A DNA stretch of 33,837 bases from CAYNJF01 sp964351745 (GTDB taxonomy: Bacteria; Pseudomonadota; Gammaproteobacteria; Berkiellales; Berkiellaceae): NCBI GenBank assembly GCA_964351745.1, contig CAYGPI010000015.1:1-33837 (forward strand), read 5' to 3'. The notes below the pieces were generated by a model. The model saw only the letters and a program-made list of their open reading frames with translations, searched no databases and was not told where the DNA came from. Both the position numbers and the translations under genes were made by a program. Position 1 is the first letter of the stretch. Each line of letters begins with the position of its first letter. Positions 1 through 7,459 of the stretch are shown in pieces.

Positions 1-1
1 A

Positions 2-1042
2 ATTAAGCAATCTGGTATTGTTCCATTTTCAGAATTTGCTCGAATGGCATTCGTTGGTGTAACTTTTTTGCAAGAATTTGTTGAGCTTGGTGTTTTGCGG
101 CAAGAAGCTGTAGATCTAATGCTTTATAGTATTCCCAGTGTTGCAACCGAGTTACTAGAATACCAACAACAATTTCATAAAAAACAGATTAGTAAAGAAG
201 TTCTTATCGATAAATTTGGGCATTTAAGGCCAAAATCTTATGATATTACAGCATCAAATTATGCTCAAAACCCTGAGCTCTATCTTGCCAAGAATGTAAG
301 TCAAATCAATGTCTCTTCTAAAAGTATTAAAAAGGCTCTATCTTACGTTCAGGAGTCTTTTGACTTGGTTGATACTATTCTTGCTGACTTGGGACTGGAA
401 GTTAAAGCTCAAGATCTGTTTGCGTTCATTGCCTTAAGCATTCAGCAACGTGAAGCGGTTAAGTTTGATTTTATGAAGCTTGTAAACCTTCTATTGGAGC
501 GTTGCGCTGAAATTGGAGCAAAGAGTGGACTTGATAGAAGCGATATGTCGTTTATATCGATAGAAGATCTTAAGGAGCTTTCGCATGCGAATCAAGTGTA
601 TGGCGATGAGTATCAACTTGTTAAGGCTATGCGGTATGCCAAAAAGCGTTGGGAAATGTGCTCTATGTCCATGTTGCCAGATCTTATATTTGAGCCGCAA
701 GATGTCATGAGGTTTGCTAGGTTAGATACCCAGCCCAATTTCATTACTAGAGAATCAGCACAGTCAGAGATTTGTGTTTTAGAAAATGATGACATCCAAG
801 ATTTGGCAGGTAAAATCATCCTTATTGAGGCAGCTGATCCTGGTTATGATTGGATTTTCAGTCATCCTATAAAGGGGTTAATAACTGCTTTTGGCGGCGT
901 TGCTTCCCATATGGCTATCCGTTGTTCAGAGTTCAATATTCCAGCAGCTATTGGCTGTGGCAAGCACACTTATGAGAGTTTGAAGAAAGTTTCTCGAGTT
1001 GAACTTGATTGTCTTAATAGAACTATAAAGGCGCTTACATGA
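2..1042 (+). CDS. PEP-synthase-like kinase, C-terminal part (probable L-glutamine kinase, Cj1418-like); 5' end outside window
   Basis: The reading frame is open from the left edge (frame of base 2), so the first internal Met at 44 is not the true start and about 346 C-terminal residues are present. The end carries a PEP-utilising-enzyme mobile domain: the segment GGVASHMAIRC, then IPAAIGCG, matches the phosphohistidine loop (GG...SH/CHAAI...IPA) of PEP synthase and PPDK. Enzymes of this family move phosphate from ATP through a swinging His domain. In Campylobacter, Cj1418 (about 767 aa) phosphorylates the amide nitrogen of L-glutamine. The stop overlaps the next start by ATGA, and the next three genes match the remaining phosphoramidate enzymes, which is why I prefer glutamine kinase over PEP synthase. 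The ATP-grasp half should lie just left of the window. Confidence 0.82.
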   Translation: MKQSGIVPFSEFARMAFVGVTFLQEFVELGVLRQEAVDLMLYSIPSVATELLEYQQQFHKKQISKEVLIDKFGHLRPKSYDITASNYAQNPELYLAKNVSQINVSSKSIKKALSYVQESFDLVDTILADLGLEVKAQDLFAFIALSIQQREAVKFDFMKLVNLLLERCAEIGAKSGLDRSDMSFISIEDLKELSHANQVYGDEYQLVKAMRYAKKRWEMCSMSMLPDLIFEPQDVMRFARLDTQPNFITRESAQSEICVLENDDIQDLAGKIILIEAADPGYDWIFSHPIKGLITAFGGVASHMAIRCSEFNIPAAIGCGKHTYESLKKVSRVELDCLNRTIKALT

Positions 1043-1689
1043 ATATTTTACTTTCCATGAGAGTGACTAAGCATCATGCTTACCATGAGGTGCAAGATGC
1101 GATTAGCCATGACTGGCTAAATTTTTTTTCTAAAAGGCAATTATACCCAATATTGGTGCCTAATATGCCTTTGCCGGAAGAGTTTTTAAATGAACTTCCT
1201 GCTCGAGGGCTCATTTTAACTGGTGGAAACAGTCTTGGAGAATATAAAACTAAGCCATTACAATTCAAAGATAATAGAGATTGTTGTGAGCTTAGACTTG
1301 TTCAGTATGCTTTATCGAGGAATATGCCAATTTTAGGCGTTTGTCGTGGATTCCAGCTTCTGAACATTTTTTATAACGGTCACCTAACTCGAAACATCCC
1401 ACGATATCATGATGCCCAGCCTCATGAGTTATGTTTGCGAAGCGCACAATTTACAATGAAGGATGATCAAAACATATTTGTGAATAGCTATCATACGCAG
1501 GGTGTGACAACACAGGACTTGAGTCCGGAGCTAGATTTAGTTGCGACAGATGGGCAAGGCTGGGTAGAAGCCTTTAAGCACAAAACACAACAAATTTGGG
1601 GAATGCAATGGCATCCTGAGAGAGTTAACCCTCAAGCAAAGGAGATTGATGACATGATAATCAACCAATGGGTGGAAGCATGCGCCTAA
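1039..1689 (+). CDS. Class I glutamine amidotransferase-like hydrolase (probable gamma-glutamyl-CDP-amidate hydrolase, Cj1417-like)
   Basis: A 216-residue GATase1/peptidase C26 protein. The nucleophile elbow is GVCRG with Cys102, and the rest of the triad is QWHPE (His192, Glu194). The VNSYHTQGV segment (148-156) is a substrate-loop feature shared with PuuD-like gamma-glutamyl hydrolases. In C. jejuni the equivalent enzyme hydrolyses gamma-glutamyl-CDP-amidate to glutamate and cytidine diphosphoramidate. By family alone it could be a gamma-glutamyl-GABA hydrolase; the position between the kinase and the nucleotidyltransferase argues for the phosphoramidate role. The start ATG overlaps the upstream stop (ATGA), implying translational coupling. 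It is cytoplasmic, with no signal peptide. Confidence 0.85.
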   Translation: MNILLSMRVTKHHAYHEVQDAISHDWLNFFSKRQLYPILVPNMPLPEEFLNELPARGLILTGGNSLGEYKTKPLQFKDNRDCCELRLVQYALSRNMPILGVCRGFQLLNIFYNGHLTRNIPRYHDAQPHELCLRSAQFTMKDDQNIFVNSYHTQGVTTQDLSPELDLVATDGQGWVEAFKHKTQQIWGMQWHPERVNPQAKEIDDMIINQWVEACA

Positions 1690-2447
1690 TCATTCTTGCG
1701 GCGGGCCAGGGTACACGCCTTAGACCTTTAACAAACGACATGCCAAAATGTTTAGTTCCAGTCCATGGCCGCCCTTTACTAGAATGGCAGCTAGAGGCAG
1801 CTTTTGAAAATGGTATTGATGATGTTGTTATTGTGACCGGATACCATGCGGAGAAACTGGATGGTTTTGCCGTGACTTTACGTCATAACCCAAGATACAG
1901 TGTCACTAATATGGTTTATTCTTTGCATTGTGTGGAGGACCTTCTGGAAGGTGATGTTATCTTAAGTTATGGTGATATCATTTATGATCCTTCTGTCCTT
2001 GCTGGTCTCATGAATAGCCAAGGTGACTTGGTCGTGACTGTTGATATGCAATGGGAATCTTATTGGAAAGACAGATTTTCAAATCCTTTAGAGGACGCTG
2101 AAAGTTTAAAATTAAACGATAAGAACTGTATCGTAGATATCGGCTCTAAATGTCAAAGTGTTAGTGAAATAGAGGCTCAATATATAGGATTAATGAAATT
2201 CTCAGGACATGGTTGCAAAATTTTAAAAAAAACAATGACTGGCATATTAAAGAATGATAGTCAAAAGCTTGATAGTATGTATATGACTGATTTATTAAAG
2301 GATCTAATCTTTTTGAAACATGCAGTACTTGCTCATCGTATTGAGCGTGGCTGGTTTGAGGTTGATGATCTTTCGGATTTAGGTATTGCTAATCAGCAAA
2401 TGAATTCGAAGATAGATAATATTGATGCTTTTAATTTTGTAGAGTGA
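1680..2447 (+). CDS. Nucleotidyltransferase (probable CTP:phosphoglutamine cytidylyltransferase, Cj1416-like)
   Basis: A 255-residue NTP_transferase-fold protein. The N-terminus MRLIILAAGQGTRLRPLT followed by MPKCLVP is the nucleotide-binding signature, YGDIIYD is the probable metal-binding Asp region, and the C-terminal GWFEVDDLSDL resembles LicC-like cytidylyltransferases. I place the start at ATG 1680 because the signature begins right there and a GGTGGA lies about 5 bases upstream; an in-frame ATG at 1668 would add only four residues. It overlaps the preceding gene by 10 bases. The C. jejuni counterpart joins CMP from CTP to L-glutamine phosphate. By fold alone, phosphocholine or sugar-1-phosphate cytidylyl transfer is possible. 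Confidence 0.84.
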   Translation: MRLIILAAGQGTRLRPLTNDMPKCLVPVHGRPLLEWQLEAAFENGIDDVVIVTGYHAEKLDGFAVTLRHNPRYSVTNMVYSLHCVEDLLEGDVILSYGDIIYDPSVLAGLMNSQGDLVVTVDMQWESYWKDRFSNPLEDAESLKLNDKNCIVDIGSKCQSVSEIEAQYIGLMKFSGHGCKILKKTMTGILKNDSQKLDSMYMTDLLKDLIFLKHAVLAHRIERGWFEVDDLSDLGIANQQMNSKIDNIDAFNFVE

Positions 2448-2470
2448 TGTTTGAATATTTTATGGTTCTC

Positions 2471-2475
2471 GGAGA
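2471..2475 (+). promoter_or_regulatory. Ribosome binding site deciding the CysC-like start
   Basis: GGAGA sits 4 bases before ATG 2480. It selects this start over GTG 2444, ATG 2447 and ATG 2462, and gives a 32-base gap to the previous gene. Confidence 0.7.
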
Positions 2476-2479
2476 TTTT

Positions 2480-3022
2480 ATGGTTTTTTGGATAATTGGG
2501 CTATCTGGCGCTGGAAAAAGTCATATTGGCCAGGCACTATCGGAGACTTTAAAGGAAAAGCATAATAATGTACTTTTCTTAGATGGTGACATCATTCGTG
2601 GTATTGTCGGTGATAATCTGGGGTATGATTTAGAAGCACGAAGAGAAAGCGGTTGGAGAATTTGTCGTCTATGTCAGTATCTTGACTCGCAAGGCGTCTT
2701 AGTTGTTTGCTCTGTTATTTCATTATTTGAAGAGCATCGTATTTGGAATAGAGAGCATTACTCTAATTACTATGAAACTTTTGTGAGAGTACCGTTAAAA
2801 GAACTCATTTCACGTGACCCAAAGAAATTATATTCTAAAAACTTGCAAGGAGCGTGCCCTAATGTTGCAGGGATGGACTTGCCTTTTACTGAGCCAACTT
2901 CTTCAGATTTAATTATTGATAATGTTGAGCCTTTTCAAGATGCTTCTATGTGGGCATCTATGATTATAGAAAAGGCAGGATTTTTTCAATCCAACCTCTC
3001 TCAAAAAAGAAGTCAACTATGA
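2480..3022 (+). CDS. CysC-like kinase (probable cytidine diphosphoramidate kinase, Cj1415-like)
   Basis: A 180-residue APS-kinase-fold protein. It has a Walker A motif GLSGAGKS (residues 7-14), LDGD with Asp35 and Asp37, and a later stretch RDPKKLY...GMDLPFTEP that corresponds to the CysC CDPKGLY...GIDSPYE region. The start at ATG 2480 is fixed by a GGAGA at 2471-2475; earlier in-frame starts (2444, 2447, 2462) lie before that site. No CysD, CysN, CysH or sulfotransferase gene is nearby, so sulfate activation is less likely than the C. jejuni role, which is adding a 3'-phosphate to cytidine diphosphoramidate in the way CysC makes PAPS. It ends in an ATGA overlap with the ABC transporter gene. 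Confidence 0.85.
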   Translation: MVFWIIGLSGAGKSHIGQALSETLKEKHNNVLFLDGDIIRGIVGDNLGYDLEARRESGWRICRLCQYLDSQGVLVVCSVISLFEEHRIWNREHYSNYYETFVRVPLKELISRDPKKLYSKNLQGACPNVAGMDLPFTEPTSSDLIIDNVEPFQDASMWASMIIEKAGFFQSNLSQKRSQL

Positions 3023-4821
3023 TTAAGTCGCTTTGTTTAATTTTTGACTTGTTTGATAAAGCTGGCCAAAGAAGGTTGTCATTTATTATATTGGGTTCTC
3101 TTCTAAGTGGTTTGGCTGAGATTTTGGCTTTAACGGCGGTTATTCCTTTTGTTATGTTTGCCTCTAATCCTGATATTGCTGAGCATAGTCAAAAGATCCA
3201 GAAAATTGCCAATTTTCTTCATTTAACAAATAATAATCAAATTTTTGTAGGGCTTATTCTTTTAGCCATTAGTGCTTTAATTCTTGGCAACATGTATCTT
3301 ATCTTTATTGCAAGTCATCAAATCAGATTCGCTCATAAACAGGCGCATCAGCTTTCCTTTCAGCTTTTCAAACAGTATCTGCGAAGACCTTATTCATTTT
3401 ATTTAGACAAGAATACTAATGAACTAAGTAAGAACGTGCTTTCAGAAGTAGGAAGGGTTGTACTTGGTGTTTTGTTACCTTTTATGCAAATGCTAACTAA
3501 AGCACTTGCCGTAGTTTCTATCCTTTGTGTTCTGCTTTATAAAGAGCCAGCGTTAACATTAGGTATAGTTGTGTTTCTATCAAGTACTTATTTGTTGACT
3601 TATAAGTTAGTTCAAAAGAGATTGGAAAAATACGGATCTATACACTCAAAGAGCAATGAGCTTAGATATAGGATTGTTGGTGATTTGTTAGCTGGGATTA
3701 AGGTCATCAAGTTAAGTACAAAATTTGATTTTCTCTTAGAGCAATACAATGAACCTAGCAGCCTTCTGGCCCAATCAGATATAAAAAGTCAAATTATTCC
3801 GCAGGTCGTCAGATATTTATTAGAAATAATAGTTTATGGTGGGTTACTTGTTATTGCCCTTTATTTAATTCTACGATTTGGCTCCTTAAGCGCTAGTCTT
3901 CCAACTTTAGCTTTATTTGCTTTTGCTGGATATCGTATAATGCCTGCGGCGCAACAAATATTTAGCTGTTTAACCACAATTGAGTTTCATAAAGAAGCAA
4001 TTCATTTAGTTCATGAAAATATTAAAGCCAATCATGAAATTCCTGAGATAGATAGATACCTAGAGACGCCAGTTTTATTAAAAGCACAAAAATCTATTCA
4101 TTTAAAAGACATTTGCTATCAATATCCAGGTGCGGAGACTAAAGCGCTACATAACATTAACCTTTCTATTAAAATGCATGAAGCCGTTGGTATTGTTGGG
4201 CCAACTGGCTCAGGTAAAACAACAATCATTGATATTTTGCTTGGATTATTGCCAGCTGAAAAGGGGCTAATTTGGGCTGATGGGTATCCTTTAGATGTAC
4301 AGGCGGATTCATATAAAAACCAAATTGGCTATGTTCCACAAGATGTGTTTTTAACAGATGACACTATTTTGAATAATATTGCTTTAGGTGAGGCCGGTGA
4401 AGAGATAGATGTATGCGCTGTAAAGCAAGCATGTCAAATAGCACAAATTCATGAATTTATTCAAGACTTGCCGCAAGGTTATGCTACTCCAATTGGCCAG
4501 CAAGGTGTGAAGTTAAGTGGTGGCCAACGTCAAAGACTTGGGATTGCTAGAGCTCTTTATAGTGCGCCAACGTTGCTTGTATTAGATGAGGCAACTAGCG
4601 CTCTTGATAGTCGAACAGAGTATCAATTTTTACAATCGTTGAAAGAGCAAAGCTCGGTTAGATTTATTGTTATGATTGCTCACCGATTAGCCAGTATTCA
4701 GCATTGTGATTCTATTTATTATATTGTTGATGGTCAGTGCGTTGCTCATGGTCCATATGATCAGCTCAAAAAAGATTCTAGTGATTTTAATGAGCTGACT
4801 AAACAGCAGGCGGTCGTGTAA
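3019..4821 (+). CDS. PglK/WlaB-like ABC transporter (permease-ATPase fusion), probable lipid-linked glycan flippase
   Basis: A 600-residue half-transporter with an N-terminal six-helix membrane domain (roughly residues 15-320) and a C-terminal ATPase. Walker A is GPTGSGKTT (394-402), the signature is LSGGQ (499-503) and Walker B is LLVLDEATSALD (519-530), with the switch His in IAHR. The opening 'LCLIFDLFDK.GQRRLSF...LLSGLAEILALTAVIPFV' resembles PglK-type flippases of lipid-linked oligosaccharides. ATG 3019 overlaps the kinase stop by ATGA; an earlier in-frame ATG at 2950 would lie deep in the kinase gene and is unlikely. No Wzx or Wzm/Wzt is visible in the window, so this may be the locus's own flippase. 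The substrate is inferred; drug or lipid export cannot be excluded. Confidence 0.85.
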   Translation: MIKSLCLIFDLFDKAGQRRLSFIILGSLLSGLAEILALTAVIPFVMFASNPDIAEHSQKIQKIANFLHLTNNNQIFVGLILLAISALILGNMYLIFIASHQIRFAHKQAHQLSFQLFKQYLRRPYSFYLDKNTNELSKNVLSEVGRVVLGVLLPFMQMLTKALAVVSILCVLLYKEPALTLGIVVFLSSTYLLTYKLVQKRLEKYGSIHSKSNELRYRIVGDLLAGIKVIKLSTKFDFLLEQYNEPSSLLAQSDIKSQIIPQVVRYLLEIIVYGGLLVIALYLILRFGSLSASLPTLALFAFAGYRIMPAAQQIFSCLTTIEFHKEAIHLVHENIKANHEIPEIDRYLETPVLLKAQKSIHLKDICYQYPGAETKALHNINLSIKMHEAVGIVGPTGSGKTTIIDILLGLLPAEKGLIWADGYPLDVQADSYKNQIGYVPQDVFLTDDTILNNIALGEAGEEIDVCAVKQACQIAQIHEFIQDLPQGYATPIGQQGVKLSGGQRQRLGIARALYSAPTLLVLDEATSALDSRTEYQFLQSLKEQSSVRFIVMIAHRLASIQHCDSIYYIVDGQCVAHGPYDQLKKDSSDFNELTKQQAVV

Positions 4822-4837
4822 TTTTGGTTATTAGGTA

Positions 4838-5878
4838 TTAAGCATTACTCGAAAGATACTTTTGATAGATATATGGTTTTTCGCGAAGAGCCTTTTTTAG
4901 TTTAGAAGTCATTTGCTCTGGGAGCTTCACTTGGTCGTAAGTGCCTCCAAATAAGCTGCTGGAATAAATGATTTCAAACATGAGCCTGAAGCCACTTAAA
5001 GGAGGCTTGCCACGGTGAAATCCTATGGTGTCCACCGCGATAATAGTTCCTCTAGGCCCAGTTAACTCTACCATTTTATCTTCGCCATAGGCCTTTTGAA
5101 TATCCTCATCAGGAATGCGAACATACCCTTTTTTTAAAAGCTTTTTAGCTTTTTTATTATTAAAGTGATGGCTTTGATGAACATAACAATGAGGGCCATT
5201 TTCCGGCCCAACATCGCTTAAGTAAACAAAGAAATTCAGCCATTTAGCTCGTGACATATCAAAATGAAATTGCTGACCGCCGTGATCGTCATTATTCTTA
5301 GGTGGACAAGAGCTATGCCAACTGTTAACACTACAAAGGACAGGGTTAGCATTGATATATTGGGCGCTGATGTTTTGAAAAGCTGGATCAGCCATAATAT
5401 TTTGGATGCTAGGTACTTTGACTAAAGCTGATTCTTCATATTTGTATACTTGCGCTTCAGGAGTTTTTGGATTAAATTTTTGAACTTTATGTTGCCCATT
5501 AATCCAAGTGTTAGCTTCCATTTCGTTAACTGCGTTCTCGATATCTGCGCACACATTTTCCGGCATTATCTGGTCAAATTTATAAAATCCGTTGTCCTGA
5601 ATTGACTTTACGATGGATGAGACTTCATTTTCACTGAAATTAAATAGTGAGCTTTTAGTCGTGTCATACGCAGGTTTTGGATTGAGTTTGCTAAAATGAT
5701 GAGCAAGATATCTAGTAGATCGACCATTAGTTTGGCCGTGCAGTTGAATCATAGCTTGGTAAGCATCTTCAGGAGTTAAATGAGTTTTTTTAAAATGCTT
5801 GAGTCCTTTTATAAGCTTAGTTGCATTATTGATATTGCGCATAGGTTGCCAAGAGGCTCTTAGTATATCTTTTAACAT
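4838..5878 (-). CDS. Phytanoyl-CoA dioxygenase (PhyH) family Fe(II)/2-oxoglutarate oxygenase
   Basis: A 346-residue protein with the double-stranded beta-helix facial triad: QFHFDMSR supplies His205 and Asp207, and GFHRGKP supplies the distal His288. Arg298 in GFRLMFEI is the likely 2-oxoglutarate anchor. The first 100 or so residues are a helical extension without a known domain. Family members hydroxylate or otherwise oxidise small molecules and, in some loci, tailor sugars or lipids; the substrate here is not deducible. ATG 5878 is preceded by AAGGA 7 bases away. It follows the transglutaminase-like gene by 15 bases on the same strand, so the two probably share a transcript. It converges with the ABC transporter gene, with only 16 bases between the stops and no clear terminator. 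Confidence 0.8.
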   Translation of the reverse strand: MLKDILRASWQPMRNINNATKLIKGLKHFKKTHLTPEDAYQAMIQLHGQTNGRSTRYLAHHFSKLNPKPAYDTTKSSLFNFSENEVSSIVKSIQDNGFYKFDQIMPENVCADIENAVNEMEANTWINGQHKVQKFNPKTPEAQVYKYEESALVKVPSIQNIMADPAFQNISAQYINANPVLCSVNSWHSSCPPKNNDDHGGQQFHFDMSRAKWLNFFVYLSDVGPENGPHCYVHQSHHFNNKKAKKLLKKGYVRIPDEDIQKAYGEDKMVELTGPRGTIIAVDTIGFHRGKPPLSGFRLMFEIIYSSSLFGGTYDQVKLPEQMTSKLKKALREKPYIYQKYLSSNA

Positions 5879-5893
5879 GACGTTTCCTTATTG

Positions 5894-7270
5894 CTAATAG
5901 CTGATCCAGACTGGGCAAGAACTTTCTTGGTTAGTGGTAAACTGAAGTAAATTAGAGTTTATGGCTAAAGCATTGATTGGGAAGATTATTTCAATGTTCG
6001 TGTTGCTGTTAGCTCTGAGTTCTAGTGAGAATGGGTAGCTAGATAATTTTAAGACCTTCTCAAGGTCGCTCATGGAAATAATATGACTTCCAGTATCAGA
6101 TGGCTCAAAAGAAAATGATTCTCCTGATATGGTAATTTGGTGATTTAAATTTTCGAACTGTATCAGCCATGGTATTTCCATCAAATGGATTAACTCAGTT
6201 TGCTTTGCGTCTAGTTTGAATAAAAGCCTTGCTGGGATTCTGCCATAAAAGATCTTACAGAACTCATAGGCTATTGCAGGTATTTTAGAGCTGTTATGCC
6301 TGGGATGTAATCCAATATCCAAGATTGAGTTTGCTGGTAATGTTTGTTCGATAGGATCCCACTGACTCATAAAAGGTATACCAGTATGGCCACTCTCTTT
6401 AGCTTTATCTCTATAAATTTTTTTCCAAGGATAATCTTCAGCATATAAATCTAGTCGCTCTTCGCTATGAATCCGCGCCTGTTGAAAAAGGTTTGAAAAA
6501 TCATTCTTGTCAGGATGTTGATCATAAATGATAGCATTTGGTATCAATTTAAACTCGTTTAGCAGAGTATGCGTCATTTTATAGAAGGAGTCTGAATCTG
6601 AGTTGACGCACATTTTCTCATAGGCGTGAAAGCCTGCTTTTCCTAGTAACTGGAATATAAGACCTGGAGAATAGCTTTGATTTAATTTGGAATCATAGCA
6701 ATGAATCTTTTGATCTGCATCTAAATAGTACTTTTCACCATGCTGGACATACCGATTATAAACATGCATAAATTCACGTTTAGATCCACAGCTGTAATAC
6801 GTATCGATATCGATGTTCAAAAAATGCTTGATAAAACTCTGTATTAAGATGCCAAGAAGAACACAGTTGCCATCCCCGTGGCAAGTGAGGTAGCGCATAC
6901 CCATTAAGATAGGGTAATAATAATCAGCTTGAGATCTAAAATCACCAAAAGCATTGGTATGAGCAGTGCTATAGATGAAGATGTTGAAAGCGGACTCAAT
7001 ATCAACGACGCGATGACTGAATTGTTCACTGATTTGAAGAGTGACTGGTTCGTCATAAGGGTTTTCTATGCTCATGTGCATAATTTTAGAATAATCCACG
7101 GACTTTGATAAATTTTGTTGGATTTCTAGAGTGACTTTTTTTGAAGTTAACAATGGGTACTCTAGCGCTTTCTTATAAGGCGAGGCCATAAAGCGATCTA
7201 AAAATTTTTGCTGGCTTTGAGAGCCAGAATGAAGGGATACCAATTTGTTTAATTCACTAACTATGTCCAT
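5894..7270 (-). CDS. Transglutaminase-like (Cys-His-Asp) protein, function unknown
   Basis: 458 residues. I do not recognise a named family, but the centre carries a transglutaminase-like catalytic pattern. GDGNCVLLGILIQSF places Cys136 at the start of a helix, FMHVYNRYV gives His169 with a beta-strand after it, and KYYLDADQK gives Asp184. The spacing (33 and 15 residues) and the strand context fit the Cys...His...Asp triad of bacterial transglutaminase-like proteases and amidases. The C-terminal 150 residues are beta-rich, with no signal peptide or membrane helix. It is the first gene of a two-gene - strand unit with the PhyH-like oxygenase, suggesting they act on the same substrate. No strong Shine-Dalgarno is seen before ATG 7270. 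Confidence 0.55.
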   Translation of the reverse strand: MDIVSELNKLVSLHSGSQSQQKFLDRFMASPYKKALEYPLLTSKKVTLEIQQNLSKSVDYSKIMHMSIENPYDEPVTLQISEQFSHRVVDIESAFNIFIYSTAHTNAFGDFRSQADYYYPILMGMRYLTCHGDGNCVLLGILIQSFIKHFLNIDIDTYYSCGSKREFMHVYNRYVQHGEKYYLDADQKIHCYDSKLNQSYSPGLIFQLLGKAGFHAYEKMCVNSDSDSFYKMTHTLLNEFKLIPNAIIYDQHPDKNDFSNLFQQARIHSEERLDLYAEDYPWKKIYRDKAKESGHTGIPFMSQWDPIEQTLPANSILDIGLHPRHNSSKIPAIAYEFCKIFYGRIPARLLFKLDAKQTELIHLMEIPWLIQFENLNHQITISGESFSFEPSDTGSHIISMSDLEKVLKLSSYPFSLELRANSNTNIEIIFPINALAINSNLLQFTTNQESSCPVWISY

Positions 7271-7423
7271 TGTGTTAAGTAGAGTTTTATCTTAATTATT
7301 TTGATTAGAGTATACCGTATTGGTAAAACTAGAGTATGAATTTTAGGCGTAGTAGCTTTCTATGTGCCCTATATCTTATTCGTTTTAATTGAAACTGACT
7401 TACCCAGGGTTAAGTAATAGTGG

Positions 7424-7429
7424 TATTAT
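7424..7429 (+). promoter_or_regulatory. Weak candidate -10 box for the 7460-16545 gene run
   Basis: TATTAT lies about 30 bases before the TviB-like start, in the 190-base region between divergent genes. The best -35 at a legal distance is TTACCC (7400-7405, spacing 18), which is poor, while a better TTGAAA at 7389 is too far away. A promoter is expected here because the gene run starts here, but this exact site is uncertain. Confidence 0.3.
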
Positions 7430-7459
7430 GGCAGGCATTCATTATTGTTGAGATGGTTC

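Noticed and set aside
44..1042. ATG 44 as the true start of the first gene
   Set aside because: The frame is open back to the window edge and the mobile-domain kinase family is much longer.
2480..3022. CysC as part of sulfate assimilation
   Set aside because: No CysD, CysN, CysH or sulfotransferase gene is nearby, and the three preceding genes match the phosphoramidate route.
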